Shown here piece by piece: positions 8,788 through 16,975 of a stretch of 45,799 bases of DNA. The notes beneath the pieces are model-generated. The model was not told the DNA's origin. It made no database searches and saw only the letters and a program-made list of their open reading frames with translations. How positions within the stretch are numbered: position 1 is the stretch's first letter; each line of letters opens with the position of its first letter. Source of the DNA: Alloalcanivorax xenomutans. GTDB lineage: Bacteria > Pseudomonadota > Gammaproteobacteria > Pseudomonadales > Alcanivoracaceae. The stretch lies in contig NZ_OBMO01000029.1 in NCBI RefSeq assembly GCF_900217905.1, forward strand, positions 1 through 45,799, in the 5' to 3' direction. Position numbers and translations under genes: made by a program.

Positions 8788-9402
8788 CTAACCGATCAGG
8801 GAGCCCTTGAGTGTCCGTTTCAAATCCAGGCGGATGTTCTCCGCCTCTTCCAGAGTGGCTTCCATGTCCTCGTGGGTGGGGTAACGCATGAAAATCTGGC
8901 CGTCGGGACTGACCAGATAAATATCCCCCACCGGTGAAGACTGACTCTCGCCGTAAGCGGCTTCGAGCGTGGCTTTCAGGGTCTCCAGGTCACCCTGGAC
9001 CTCCTCCATGCCGGCGACATTGTCGTCCAGGAAAGCACGGAAGTCCGCATCTGGTTGCCGGGTAAGCACCACGACCCGGCGTACGCGCTGCGCATCCTCG
9101 GTGAGTGCCAGGCGAACCTGGCGCATCTGATAGTAGAGGCCGTTCTTGCAGCGGCTGTCACAGCCGTCGCCGGCGACGTACATCATTGTCCAGCGGCCGC
9201 TCATGTCATCGGCCCGGTAGGGATCTTCGGTGCTTTCCATCAGGCCCAGATCCGACACCGGAATATGCGGGATCAGCAACTGGCCCTTGTTCTGGCGCGG
9301 CAGTTCCCAGGGGTCGATCAGGTAACGGCCGGCCAGGAAAAACAGCACGAAGGGGCTGAGAATGGCCAGTAAAGTGAGTCTGTTTTTGCTGCGAGGGGAC
9401 AT
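8788..9402 (-). CDS. SCO/thioredoxin-like membrane-anchored protein of cytochrome oxidase locus
   Basis: A 204-residue protein with an N-terminal anchor (about residues 9-27) and a periplasmic thioredoxin-like domain. A CxxxC motif (C81-D-S-R-C85) sits where SCO copper chaperones have CPxxC, after GRWTMMYVAGDG. The IYLVSPDG segment matches the SCO strand after the copper-ligand His, but the aligned ligand position holds Pro (about 157), so the usual His appears to be missing. Such proteins are often found between SURF1 and ctaA in Pseudomonas-type clusters, where they are annotated as hypothetical. A role in CuA-site or redox maturation is inferred. It starts four bases after the SURF1 stop. 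Confidence 0.8.
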   Translation of the reverse strand: MSPRSKNRLTLLAILSPFVLFFLAGRYLIDPWELPRQNKGQLLIPHIPVSDLGLMESTEDPYRADDMSGRWTMMYVAGDGCDSRCKNGLYYQMRQVRLALTEDAQRVRRVVVLTRQPDADFRAFLDDNVAGMEEVQGDLETLKATLEAAYGESQSSPVGDIYLVSPDGQIFMRYPTHEDMEATLEEAENIRLDLKRTLKGSLIG

Positions 9403-9406
9403 CGGT

Positions 9407-10156
9407 TTATACGTCCAGTTGATCCTGTCGGCGTGCCTGCCGCCGACTCGCTACCAGAAAGACCACCAGGGCCGCCACGGCCAGCCCCAGCCACTGCAGC
9501 GCGTAAGCCTCGTGACGTTGCGGGCTGATGGTGGTTTCCGCGTCTTGCCAGGGTTTTGGCAATGGCGGCTGATCGCCCAGGCCTTGATCCGCGGCAAGGC
9601 GGATTTCAAAGGGCGCCAATTCTACCCCAAGTCGGGCGCCGATGGCTGCAAAATCCACCTTTTGCACCCTTAAAGGCCATTGATTGTCCGGCAGAGGGGT
9701 GTCCTTGAGTACCAGGGCACGGGTGGAGGGCTCGTATACCGTGCCTTCCACGGTGAGCGGACCGGTCACTGGCGCCACCGAGGGCAGCACCGCGCGATCG
9801 CTGCCACGGGGTAACCAGCCGCGATTGATCAGCACCCAGCGGCCGTCATCGGTACGCAGCGGCGAAAGCAGGTAGTAGCCGGCGATGCCCTGATTCATGC
9901 GATTGTCCAGCAGTACCGGACGGGCGTTGTCGAGTTCGCCGCTGACAGTGATGGGCAGATGCTGGCGGTCCTCATGCCTCAAGGCCGCGGATAACGACTG
10001 TGGCGCCCCGGCGGCCTTGCCGGCCTGGTCCGCGAGCCATTCTCTCTTCTCGTCCGCGCGCTGCCACTGCCACCAGGACAAGCTCAGGCACACGGTGATC
10101 ACCACCAGGGTGAGTGCGGTGGCAAGAGGGGAAAACAGGCGGGGTTTTCCGGCCAT
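9407..10156 (-). CDS. SURF1 family cytochrome oxidase assembly protein
   Basis: A 249-residue protein with one N-terminal and one C-terminal membrane helix flanking a periplasmic domain, the SURF1 topology. Family hallmarks are WWQWQRADEKR near the start, VLLDNRMNQGIAGYYLLSPL, and WVLINRGWLPRG. SURF1 helps deliver heme A to subunit I of aa3 oxidases. The start is the ATG at 10156 (MAGKPRLFS), preceded by GGAG seven bases upstream; an in-frame start 39 bases earlier lacks that support. It is divergent from the DUF2909 gene and heads the run to ctaB. Confidence 0.93.
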   Translation of the reverse strand: MAGKPRLFSPLATALTLVVITVCLSLSWWQWQRADEKREWLADQAGKAAGAPQSLSAALRHEDRQHLPITVSGELDNARPVLLDNRMNQGIAGYYLLSPLRTDDGRWVLINRGWLPRGSDRAVLPSVAPVTGPLTVEGTVYEPSTRALVLKDTPLPDNQWPLRVQKVDFAAIGARLGVELAPFEIRLAADQGLGDQPPLPKPWQDAETTISPQRHEAYALQWLGLAVAALVVFLVASRRQARRQDQLDV

Positions 10157-10260
10157 GGGCGATCTCCGGGTCACGGCGGCCGGTGGAGCGTGCACTTCAC
10201 CGCCGGGGGACTACAATGGGCGCACATTGTACATGAACAGCGAGTGTGGAAGGTGCCTGT

Positions 10261-10512
10261 ATGTGGTGGGTGAAACTGATCGTCATCGTGCTGCTGGCCG
10301 CGGCCGTGGTCTCCCTGGGACGGGCCTTGATGGCCCTGGTCCGTAATGAAGGCAAGGAAGGTAAAACCATGCGCGCGCTGGCCTGGCGGGTGGGCTTCTC
10401 GGCGGCGGTGTTCATATTTATTCTGCTGAGCATGATGATGGGCTGGATCCAGCCCCACGATGTCAATCCGACCACCTTGTACGGCGAGCCGGTGCAGCAA
10501 CAAGGAGAGTAA
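10261..10512 (+). CDS. Twin-transmembrane protein, DUF2909 family
   Basis: An 83-residue protein with two hydrophobic helices separated by a short charged loop (VRNEGKEGKTMRALAWRV). It matches the small DUF2909 proteins encoded within cytochrome c oxidase clusters of gammaproteobacteria. The ATG at 10261 follows GGAAGG with eight bases between; a GTG at 10246 is possible but less likely. It is transcribed opposite to SURF1, from the shared 10157-10260 gap. An oxidase-associated role is guessed from location only. Confidence 0.85.
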   Translation: MWWVKLIVIVLLAAAVVSLGRALMALVRNEGKEGKTMRALAWRVGFSAAVFIFILLSMMMGWIQPHDVNPTTLYGEPVQQQGE

Positions 10513-10545
10513 AGGGCGCCGAGCCGCTGTAAGCAGGATGGAAGC

Positions 10546-11238
10546 ATGCGCCTGGATCGCTTGCTAAGCCTCTCTCCACTTTATAGCCGGCGGCGAAGCC
10601 GGCTGCTGATCAGTGCCGGGCGCCTGCGGGTGGACGGTGAAGTGGTGCGTAACCCTCGTCATGAGGTGAGCGCATTTCAGCGTGTGGAGTTGGACGGTAC
10701 TCTGCTGCAAGCCGGGCGCGGCGCCCGTTACTGGATGCTGCACAAGCCGGTGGGCGTGGTCAGCGCTACCTGGCACGATAGCCACCGCACCGTGCTCGAT
10801 TTGCTCGATGAGGCGGACAAACACGAACTGCACCTGGCCGGGCGGCTGGATCTGAATACCAGTGGCCTTTTGTTGCTCAGTAACGACGGGCACTGGTCGC
10901 GGCGTATTACCCTGCCGGAGCAGCGCAAACCCAAGGTTTACCGGGTCGATACCGAGCAGCCTATCAGCGAGGACTACATCGAGGTGTTCGCCCGTGGTCT
11001 GTACTTTGCCTATGAAGATCTCACCACCTTGCCCGCCCAACTCGAATTGCTGGGCAGCCACCGCGCCCGCCTGACCCTGTACGAAGGGCGTTATCATCAG
11101 GTCAAGCGCATGTTCGGCCACTTCCGCAATCGCGTTGTCGCTCTGCATCGCGAGCAAATGGGGGAAATTCACCTCGATCCGAACCTGGCGCCGGGCCAAT
11201 ATCGGGCGCTGACGGCGGCGGAGATCGCCAGCGTCTAG
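10546..11238 (+). CDS. rsuA: 16S rRNA pseudouridine synthase, RsuA type
   Basis: A 230-residue protein. An N-terminal S4-like RNA-binding domain (MRLDRLLSLSPLYSRRRSRLL and following) precedes the RsuA/RluB/E/F catalytic domain. The catalytic motif is GRLDLNTSGLLLLSNDG, with the Asp in GRLD as nucleophile. A later YEGRYHQVKRMFGHFRN stretch is also diagnostic. RsuA isomerises U516 of 16S rRNA; the length and lack of a C-terminal extension favour RsuA over RluB or RluE/F. The ATG follows AGGA with eight bases between. It lies inside the oxidase locus, on the opposite strand. Confidence 0.88.
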   Translation: MRLDRLLSLSPLYSRRRSRLLISAGRLRVDGEVVRNPRHEVSAFQRVELDGTLLQAGRGARYWMLHKPVGVVSATWHDSHRTVLDLLDEADKHELHLAGRLDLNTSGLLLLSNDGHWSRRITLPEQRKPKVYRVDTEQPISEDYIEVFARGLYFAYEDLTTLPAQLELLGSHRARLTLYEGRYHQVKRMFGHFRNRVVALHREQMGEIHLDPNLAPGQYRALTAAEIASV

Positions 11239-11302
11239 CAGGAAACGGCATTACCCTTCATCGAGCCGTGGAGAGATAAATTCGGAGGTTGCTACAACGC
11301 CG

Positions 11303-11374
11303 CTGTGGGAGCTTGCTTGCAAGCGAATATCCCAGCATTGGAGGTCGCATTCGCCAGCAGGCTGGCTCCCACAG
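11303..11374. repeat. REP-type imperfect inverted repeat
   Basis: Outer arms CTGTGGGAGC and ATTCGC...CTCCCACAG are complementary. Each arm also has its own inner palindromic part (CTTGCTTGCAAGC on the left, GCCAGCAGGCTGGC on the right) that differs between the arms. A third partial copy (TTTGTGGGAGCTTCG) follows at 11394-11407. The segment just before it (GGTTGCTACAACGCCGCTGT) recurs almost unchanged at 45618, which defines a shared element boundary. It lies between rsuA and ctaE, which converge here. Confidence 0.75.
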
Positions 11375-11412
11375 TTTGTGGTACGAAGCTGCTTTGTGGG
11401 AGCTTCGAACAA

Positions 11413-11439
11413 AAAAGCCCCGGCATTGCCGGGGCTTTT
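11413..11439 (-). terminator. Rho-independent terminator of the ctaCDGE operon
   Basis: A perfect 12-bp inverted repeat (AAAAGCCCCGGC, loop ATT, then its complement) flanked by A and T tracts. It lies 24 bp beyond the ctaE stop. Because it is symmetric it could also stop rsuA transcription coming the other way. Confidence 0.92.
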
Positions 11440-11463
11440 GGTGTTCGGGACGGCGGCGGCGTG

Positions 11464-12345
11464 TTACAGCCAGTACACCACCACGAACAGGAACAGCCAC
11501 ACCACGTCCACGAAGTGCCAGTACCAGGCCCCCGCTTCCCAGGCGAAGTTGTTCTCGGCGTCGAAATGCCCCTTGATCACCCGGATCAGCGTCACCGCCA
11601 GGAAGATGGTGCCGATGGTGACATGGACCCCATGAAAACCGGTGAGCATAAAGAACAGGCTGCCGTAGATGCCGGCGTCCAGGGTCAGGCCCATTTCGGT
11701 ATAGGCATGGATGTATTCTTCCACCTGCAGACCAAGGAAGATTGCGCCCAGCAGAACGGTGATGGCCTGGAAGCCGATCAGTTTGCCGCGTTTGCCAGCC
11801 AGTAAGGCGTGGTGGGCGATGGTCAGGGTGATGGAACTGGTCAACAGGATGGCGGTGTTGATCGCCGGCAGACCCCAGGCACCCATCGCCTGGGTGGTGG
11901 TGCCGCCCGGCGTCTTCACCAGCGGCCACATGGCCTGGAAGTCCGGCCACAGTAACTCGTGGGTCATGGCGTTGCTGCCGGCGCCGCCCAGCCATGGCAC
12001 GATCAGCCAGCGGGTGTAGAACAGGGCGCCGAAGAAAGCACCGAAGAACATCACCTCGGAAAAAATGAACCAGAGCATGCCCTGGCGATAGGAAATGCCC
12101 AGTTGATGGCTGTGCAGCCCGCCACGGGATTCCTTGATGGTGTCACGCCACCACAGCGCGATGGTCAGCCACAGCCAGGCCAGGCCGAAGAAGAACAGCG
12201 GCTGGCCCCAGGAACCGGAAAAGGTGTCCGGGTCGGTGGCCTGTTGAATGAAGTGCGCGCCGCCGAAGGCGGTCATGAACAGCCCCACCGAGGCCACCAG
12301 GGGCCAGGGGCTGCTCTCGGGTACATAGTACTTATCGGTTGCCAT
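11464..12345 (-). CDS. ctaE: Cytochrome c oxidase subunit III
   Basis: A 293-residue, seven-helix subunit III of the aa3 oxidase. Family segments include MLWFIFSEVMFFGAFFGALFY (conserved Glu in helix III) and GFHGVHVTIGTIFL with the conserved His pair. It stabilises subunit I and proton uptake; it binds no metal. The ATG at 12345 (MATDKYYVPESSPWP) follows GAGGAG nine bases upstream and was chosen over an in-frame ATG at 12366. It ends the ctaC-ctaD-ctaG-ctaE operon and is followed by a strong terminator. Confidence 0.96.
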   Translation of the reverse strand: MATDKYYVPESSPWPLVASVGLFMTAFGGAHFIQQATDPDTFSGSWGQPLFFFGLAWLWLTIALWWRDTIKESRGGLHSHQLGISYRQGMLWFIFSEVMFFGAFFGALFYTRWLIVPWLGGAGSNAMTHELLWPDFQAMWPLVKTPGGTTTQAMGAWGLPAINTAILLTSSITLTIAHHALLAGKRGKLIGFQAITVLLGAIFLGLQVEEYIHAYTEMGLTLDAGIYGSLFFMLTGFHGVHVTIGTIFLAVTLIRVIKGHFDAENNFAWEAGAWYWHFVDVVWLFLFVVVYWL

Positions 12346-12372
12346 TGAATTGGTCTCCTCTACCACCGGGTT

Positions 12373-12948
12373 TTAGCGCACCACGGTGTCGCTTTTGTTA
12401 TCAGTCCCGGTTACACGTTCGGTCACATCGAACATGGTGTAGGACAGGGTCAGGGTGGTGATGTGCTTGGGCAACTCCGGATCCAGGTAGAAAATCATCG
12501 GCATTTCCTTCATCTCCCCCGCCGTCAGCGTCTGCTGATCAAAACAGAAACACTGGGTTTTGTGCAGGTAGCGCGCCGCCTGCCCGGGAGTAATGGAGGG
12601 GATGCTTTGGGTGATGATGTCGTGGTCCTTGGGGTTGCTCGCGTAGAAGTTCACCAGCGTGATCTCGCCCGGATGCACGCGCACCCGGTGAGTTTTGGCG
12701 TAGAAGCTGCCGTTCACGCCGGCCCCGTTCTGGGTAATGAACTCCACCGTCACGACCCGGTCCTCCACCACGGTTTCCGGCGATTGGGTCGCCGCGGTGT
12801 TGGATGTCTTGCCGTTCAGGCCGGTGATGTCACAGATGACGTTATAGAAAGGCACCATGGCGAAGGCGAAGCCGAACATTGCCACCGCCCAGATAAGGAG
12901 CTTCTTCAAAGTGCGGGCGTTGCGGGCCTGCAGATCGTCGTTGCTCAT
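12373..12948 (-). CDS. ctaG: Cytochrome c oxidase assembly protein CtaG (Cox11)
   Basis: A 191-residue protein with one N-terminal membrane helix and a periplasmic immunoglobulin-like copper domain. The Cox11 signature TQCFCFDQQTL carries the CFCF copper-binding motif. It inserts copper into the CuB centre of subunit I. It is placed between ctaD and ctaE, as in most proteobacterial oxidase operons, with 27 bp on either side. Confidence 0.95.
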   Translation of the reverse strand: MSNDDLQARNARTLKKLLIWAVAMFGFAFAMVPFYNVICDITGLNGKTSNTAATQSPETVVEDRVVTVEFITQNGAGVNGSFYAKTHRVRVHPGEITLVNFYASNPKDHDIITQSIPSITPGQAARYLHKTQCFCFDQQTLTAGEMKEMPMIFYLDPELPKHITTLTLSYTMFDVTERVTGTDNKSDTVVR

Positions 12949-12975
12949 GGTGCCTCCCTCTTTCCGTCGGATCCG

Positions 12976-14580
12976 TTACTTCACCACCGGCGGTGTGTCG
13001 AAGGTGTGGAAGGGGGCCGGAGACGGCACTTCCCATTCCAGACCTTCGGCGCCGTCCCAGGGCTTGGCTTCCGCCTTCTCGCCTTTCTTCAGCGCGCACT
13101 GCAGACACACAGCCAGGAAGAACAGCTGGGAAAGACCGAACCAGAACCCGCCGATGGAGATCCAGAAGTTGTAATCGGCGAATTGCAGAGCGTAGTCGGC
13201 ATAGCGGCGCGGCATGCCGGCCAGGCCCACGAAATGCATGGGGAAGAACAGCAGGTTCACGGAAATCAGAGAGTTCCAGAAGTGCAGTTCACCCAGTACC
13301 TTGCTCGGCATCACGCCGGACCACTTCGGCAGCCAGTAGTAAGCGGCGGCGAACATGGTGAACACAGCGCCGGAGACCAATACGTAGTGGAAGTGCGCCA
13401 CCACGAAGTAGGTGTCGTGATACTGGAAGTCCACCGGCGTGATCGCCAGCATCAGACCGGACAGGCCGCCGCAGGTGAACAGGATGACGAAGGTGATGGC
13501 CCACTTCATCGGCAGCTCGAAGGTCATGGAACCGCGCCACATGGTGGCCACCCAGTTGAACACCTTCACCCCGGTGGGCACCGAGATCAGCATGGTCATG
13601 TACATGAAGAACAGGGTGCCGGCCAGCGGCATGCCCACGGTGAACATATGGTGGGCCCAGACCACGAAGCTCAACAGCGCGATGGAAGCGGTGGCGTACA
13701 CCATGGAGGCGTAACCGAACAACTGCTTGCGCGCGAAAGTGGGAATGATCGCCGACACGATACCGAACGCCGGCAGAATCATGATGTACACCTCGGGGTG
13801 CCCGAAGAACCAGAACACGTGCTGGAACAGAACCGGGTCGCCACCGCCGGCGGCATCAAAGAAGCTGGTGCCGAAGTGACGGTCGGTGAGCATCATGGTG
13901 ACGGCGCCGGCCAGTACCGGCATCACCGCGATCAGCAGGAAGGCGGTTATCAGCCAGGTCCAAACGAACAGCGGCATTTTCATCAGGGTCATGCCCGGTG
14001 CCCGCAGGTTGAACACCGTCACAATCACGTTGATGGCGCCCATGATGGAAGAGATCCCCATCATGTGGACCGAGAGAATGAACAGATCGGTGGAGGCCGG
14101 GCCGTACTTGGTGGACAGCGGCGCGTAGAAGGTCCAGCCGAAGTTCGGCGCGCTCGGGTTGCCATGGCCGAAGGCGCTCAACAGCACCGAGCTCAGCAGA
14201 ATGGCGAACGCGAACGGCAGAATCCAGAACGACCAGTTATTCATACGCGGCAACGCCATGTCCGGCGCGCCGATCATCAGCGGAATCATCCAGTTGGCCA
14301 GACCCACGAAACCGGGCATGACCGCCCCGAAGACCATGGTCAGACCATGGACGGTGGTCATCTGGTTGAAGAATTCCGGATCAACGAATTGCATCCCGGG
14401 CTCGATCAATTCGGCCCGAATGATCATCGCCATGAAACCGCCGGCCAGGAACATGGCAAAGCTGAACCACAGGTACAGCGTACCGATGTCCTTGTGGTTG
14501 GTGCTGAACAGCCAGCGCTTCAGGCCGGTCGGGGCGTGGTGATGATCGTGATCATCGTGTGCTGCGGCAACAGTGCTCAT
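12976..14580 (-). CDS. ctaD: Cytochrome c oxidase subunit I (aa3 type)
   Basis: A 534-residue, twelve-helix catalytic subunit. It holds heme a and the heme a3-CuB oxygen-reduction site, and pumps protons. Seen in sequence: the heme a ligand region MTTVHGLTMVFG, the CuB/Tyr motif WFFGHPEVYIMILPAFG (the Glu and the His-Tyr crosslink place it in the A1 family), WAHHMF with the CuB His pair, and the heme-ligand stretch VVAHFHYVLVSG. The His-rich N-terminus (DDHDHHH) is unusual but has no assigned role. It starts 14 bp after ctaC. Confidence 0.98.
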   Translation of the reverse strand: MSTVAAAHDDHDHHHAPTGLKRWLFSTNHKDIGTLYLWFSFAMFLAGGFMAMIIRAELIEPGMQFVDPEFFNQMTTVHGLTMVFGAVMPGFVGLANWMIPLMIGAPDMALPRMNNWSFWILPFAFAILLSSVLLSAFGHGNPSAPNFGWTFYAPLSTKYGPASTDLFILSVHMMGISSIMGAINVIVTVFNLRAPGMTLMKMPLFVWTWLITAFLLIAVMPVLAGAVTMMLTDRHFGTSFFDAAGGGDPVLFQHVFWFFGHPEVYIMILPAFGIVSAIIPTFARKQLFGYASMVYATASIALLSFVVWAHHMFTVGMPLAGTLFFMYMTMLISVPTGVKVFNWVATMWRGSMTFELPMKWAITFVILFTCGGLSGLMLAITPVDFQYHDTYFVVAHFHYVLVSGAVFTMFAAAYYWLPKWSGVMPSKVLGELHFWNSLISVNLLFFPMHFVGLAGMPRRYADYALQFADYNFWISIGGFWFGLSQLFFLAVCLQCALKKGEKAEAKPWDGAEGLEWEVPSPAPFHTFDTPPVVK

Positions 14581-14594
14581 CGCGGTCCCCTCCC

Positions 14595-15803
14595 TTACTC
14601 TTCTTCGTGTACGTCTTCGGGTTGGATCAGATCGCCGGTGTCGTTACCCCAGGCGTTCCGTTCATAGGTCACCACCGCCGCGATTTCCTTCGGCGTCAAC
14701 TGGCCCTTGAAGGCCGGCATGGCGTTACGACCTTCGAGAAGCACATGGATATGCTCCTCAAGATGCTCGGACTTGGTGGCGAAGTCGCTGCCGGCAAAAG
14801 CCAGACCGATGCCGCCTTCACCGTTTTGCCCGTGGCAAAGCGCGCACTGACCAGCGTAGACCTTCTCGCCCACCTCCATGGCGGCGTCCAGGCTTTCGAA
14901 CGGAGTCAGGTCAGGTGCGGCGGCGGCCTCTTCTTTCTTCTGCGCCAGCCACTCCTGGAACTCGCTCTGGGCAACCACTTTGACCTCGATGGGCATGAAC
15001 GCGTGGTTCTTACCGCACAGTTCGGCGCATTGACCATAGTAGGTGCCTTCCTGGCCCTCGGGAACCAGCGCCCAGGTTTCGTTGACGAAGCCGGGGATGG
15101 CGTCCTTCTTGCCGCCGAAATCAGGGATCCAGAACGAGTGAATCACGTCATCGGAAGTGACCAGGAAACGAACCTTCTGGCCGGAAGGAATAACCAGCGG
15201 GTTATCCACTTCGAGCATGTAGTTGTGGTCCTTGTCCTGGGACGGCGCGCCGACGCGGTCCTTGGCGGTGCCGTAGGGGAACAGGCCGCCGGAGAGTACC
15301 GGGTTTTCGTACTGTTCAGGAGGCGTGGCCAGGGAGGAAATGAAGGAAACACCGACGTCGTTGTCGTCCTGGTAGGTGAGGTATTCGTAGCCCCATCTCC
15401 AGCGATAACCGGTGACTTTGACGGTCAGTTCGGAATCGGCGGTATCGTCCAGTTCAATCAGTACCCGGGTGGCGGGTACGGCCATGGCGATCAAGATGAT
15501 AAAGGGAATGATCGTCCACAGAACTTCCAGGAAGATATTTTCATGGAAGGTGGCTGGGGTTGGGTGTTTGGATCGGCGGTGACGGATCACCGAGATCAGG
15601 ATCAGCCCGAAAACCAGCAGGCCGATGATGGATACGATCCACAACACGGTGTTATGCAAGCCGTGAATTTCCTGGGCGACGGCGGTCACCCCGGGCCGTA
15701 GGTTGTGGTCGGAACGTTCAGCCCAGTCGCTGGCCGTGGCCAACCCGCTGATCATCAGCGAGGTCAAGCCGACCGCCATGCGGTGGAACAGAGTTGACTG
15801 CAT
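14595..15803 (-). CDS. ctaC: Cytochrome c oxidase subunit II with fused cytochrome c domain
   Basis: A 402-residue periplasmic subunit: a signal peptide (about residues 1-23, ending near ATAS), two membrane helices, a cupredoxin domain and a C-terminal cytochrome c domain. The CuA site is visible as YGQCAELCGKNHAFMPIEV, giving the Cys-Cys-His-Met set. The heme c motif is CALCH in GQCALCHGQNGEGG, and the distal Met is probably in RNAMPAFKGQL. This is a caa3-like subunit II that accepts electrons directly or through its own heme. The start at 15803 (MQSTLFHRM) follows GGGAG eight bases upstream; the longer in-frame start is rejected. Confidence 0.96.
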   Translation of the reverse strand: MQSTLFHRMAVGLTSLMISGLATASDWAERSDHNLRPGVTAVAQEIHGLHNTVLWIVSIIGLLVFGLILISVIRHRRSKHPTPATFHENIFLEVLWTIIPFIILIAMAVPATRVLIELDDTADSELTVKVTGYRWRWGYEYLTYQDDNDVGVSFISSLATPPEQYENPVLSGGLFPYGTAKDRVGAPSQDKDHNYMLEVDNPLVIPSGQKVRFLVTSDDVIHSFWIPDFGGKKDAIPGFVNETWALVPEGQEGTYYGQCAELCGKNHAFMPIEVKVVAQSEFQEWLAQKKEEAAAAPDLTPFESLDAAMEVGEKVYAGQCALCHGQNGEGGIGLAFAGSDFATKSEHLEEHIHVLLEGRNAMPAFKGQLTPKEIAAVVTYERNAWGNDTGDLIQPEDVHEEE

Positions 15804-16226
15804 GCGTTTGCTCCCTGTTTTCCCCGGCAAGGTACCCCCCAGTAAGGAGTCCAAGCCCATTCTTCGCCTTCTTAGCCGTCACCGGCACCTGGAACCGGGC
15901 CCAGGCTTTTTCTTGAGGATGCTGTGGAGCCGTTGCCGGATTCCAGACCCAAAACGGGGCGGGGCAGGCCAAAAAAGCGGCTGCCCAAACGTCTCGAGAA
16001 GGGGGAAACCCCAACCAAATCAACAAATTACATGAATATGAGTGGTTTGGTTCGAATTTCCAGAGTGCGGCAAAATGCCCCACGGCATACGGCGGGTAAC
16101 TCTAGACATTCAAGGGGGTAAAGTCCAGCCGGAATGCCGCATGTCACGTGGCTTGGGGAGGGTGTGCCCGGGCCGATTTATGCTAGACTGCGCGCCCCGT
16201 TTCGACCCCTGCGCAGGGATTCAGGA
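15804..16226. other. Divergent intergenic region of ctaC and the DUF1820 gene
   Basis: A 423-bp gap with no supported gene. It must hold the ctaC operon promoter (minus) and the promoter of the DUF1820 gene (plus). A TATGCT box about 50 bp before the DUF1820 start is a possible plus-strand -10, without a well-spaced -35. An AT-rich patch near 16008-16060 is the most likely place for the ctaC promoter. No clear operator was recognised. Confidence 0.4.
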
Positions 16227-16556
16227 ATGTCCAAAAGCCGTCAGATTTACAGGGTTATTTTCCTCAATCAGGGGCAGATCTATGAGATCTACGCCGCCCA
16301 GATCTATCAGAGTGAGCTCTACGGTTTCATCGAAGTAGAGGAATTTTTATTTGGCGAGCGATCGCAAATGGTGGTGGATCCGTCCGAGGAACGGCTGAAG
16401 AGTGAGTTCGCCGGCGTCCAGCGCTCGTTCATTCCCATGCACGCCATCATCCGGGTGGATGAGGTGGAGAAGGAAGGAATAGGTAAAATTACCGAGGCCA
16501 CCGGCTCCAATGTGACCTCCTTCCCCATGCCGTTCGGGCCTGGCGGCAAGAAATAG
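16227..16556 (+). CDS. DUF1820 family protein
   Basis: A 109-residue soluble protein beginning MSKSRQIYRVIFLNQGQIYEIYA, the characteristic start of the DUF1820 family, with the family-like FGERSQMVVDPSEERLKSEF and HAIIRVDEVEKEG stretches. Function unknown; it is widespread in gammaproteobacteria. The ATG at 16227 follows AGGG eight bases upstream, and an in-frame upstream ATG at 16134 gives a non-family N-terminus and is rejected. It is divergent from ctaC. Confidence 0.88.
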   Translation: MSKSRQIYRVIFLNQGQIYEIYAAQIYQSELYGFIEVEEFLFGERSQMVVDPSEERLKSEFAGVQRSFIPMHAIIRVDEVEKEGIGKITEATGSNVTSFPMPFGPGGKK

Positions 16557-16581
16557 CGGATCCGCCTCGGATGGTGGACAC

Positions 16582-16618
16582 AAAAAAAAGGCGCCGGCGG
16601 TTCGTTCCGCCAGGCGCC
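16582..16618 (-). terminator. Rho-independent terminator for the small-peptide gene
   Basis: A GC-rich hairpin (GGCGCC plus GGCGG paired with CCGCC plus GGCGCC, one bulged A, six-base loop) flanked on its low-coordinate side by eight A residues, which read as a U8 tract on the minus strand. It therefore terminates transcription coming from 16707-16886, not from the DUF1820 gene, whose stop lies only 25 bp away on the other side. Confidence 0.85.
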
Positions 16619-16706
16619 CCGAGGGTTGCCTGATTATCTACAAGGGAGAAACTGCACAAGATTAGTCAGTGCCGTTGACGGCAAGTTCCCGGTAAAACCT
16701 CCAAAT

Positions 16707-16886
16707 TCAGAATTTTTCCTCTTCGCTTTCTCCGGGCGGGGTTTCGGTGGCCGAGGCGGCGCCCGGTTCCAGGGTTTCCACCGACGGTGGGTCGATATCG
16801 CTGCTCTCCACCCGGGCCAGGGTGGGTTGGGACAGCCAGAGCGTGGCGGTGATCGCCAGCAGGCCTTGAATCGCCAATCTGGGCAT
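16707..16886 (-). CDS. Putative exported 59-residue peptide
   Basis: A short ORF of 59 codons plus stop. Residues 1-24 (MPRLAIQGLLAITATLWLSQ then PTLA) look like a signal peptide with cleavage after Ala-24. The remaining 35 residues are acidic and rich in Glu, Pro, Ser and Thr (DIDPPSVETLEPGAASATET) and end in EEEKF. The start has an excellent AGGAG SD five bases upstream of the ATG. A strong terminator lies about 90 bp downstream on the same strand. I do not recognise a family. It could be periplasmic or secreted, or a lipoprotein-like remnant, though it has no lipobox Cys. The coding call rests on SD, signal peptide and terminator. Confidence 0.65.
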   Translation of the reverse strand: MPRLAIQGLLAITATLWLSQPTLARVESSDIDPPSVETLEPGAASATETPPGESEEEKF

Positions 16887-16975
16887 GGGAACTCCTGATT
16901 ATCCGTGTCGGTGGTTCCAAAGTCGCACCTTCAATGTGACGCCGGAGAAGAGCAGGGGTTCCCTCCGTGGTTTCG

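Noticed and set aside
12463-14667. A 734-codon plus-strand ORF opposite ctaD and ctaG
   Set aside because: It is antisense to well-supported oxidase genes, is extremely rich in His, Gln and Arg, matches no family and has no SD. Such long shadows are normal opposite GC-rich genes.
16666-16920. 84-codon minus-strand ORF
   Set aside because: Overlaps the 59-residue peptide gene in another frame; it has no signal peptide or SD, whereas the shorter ORF has both.
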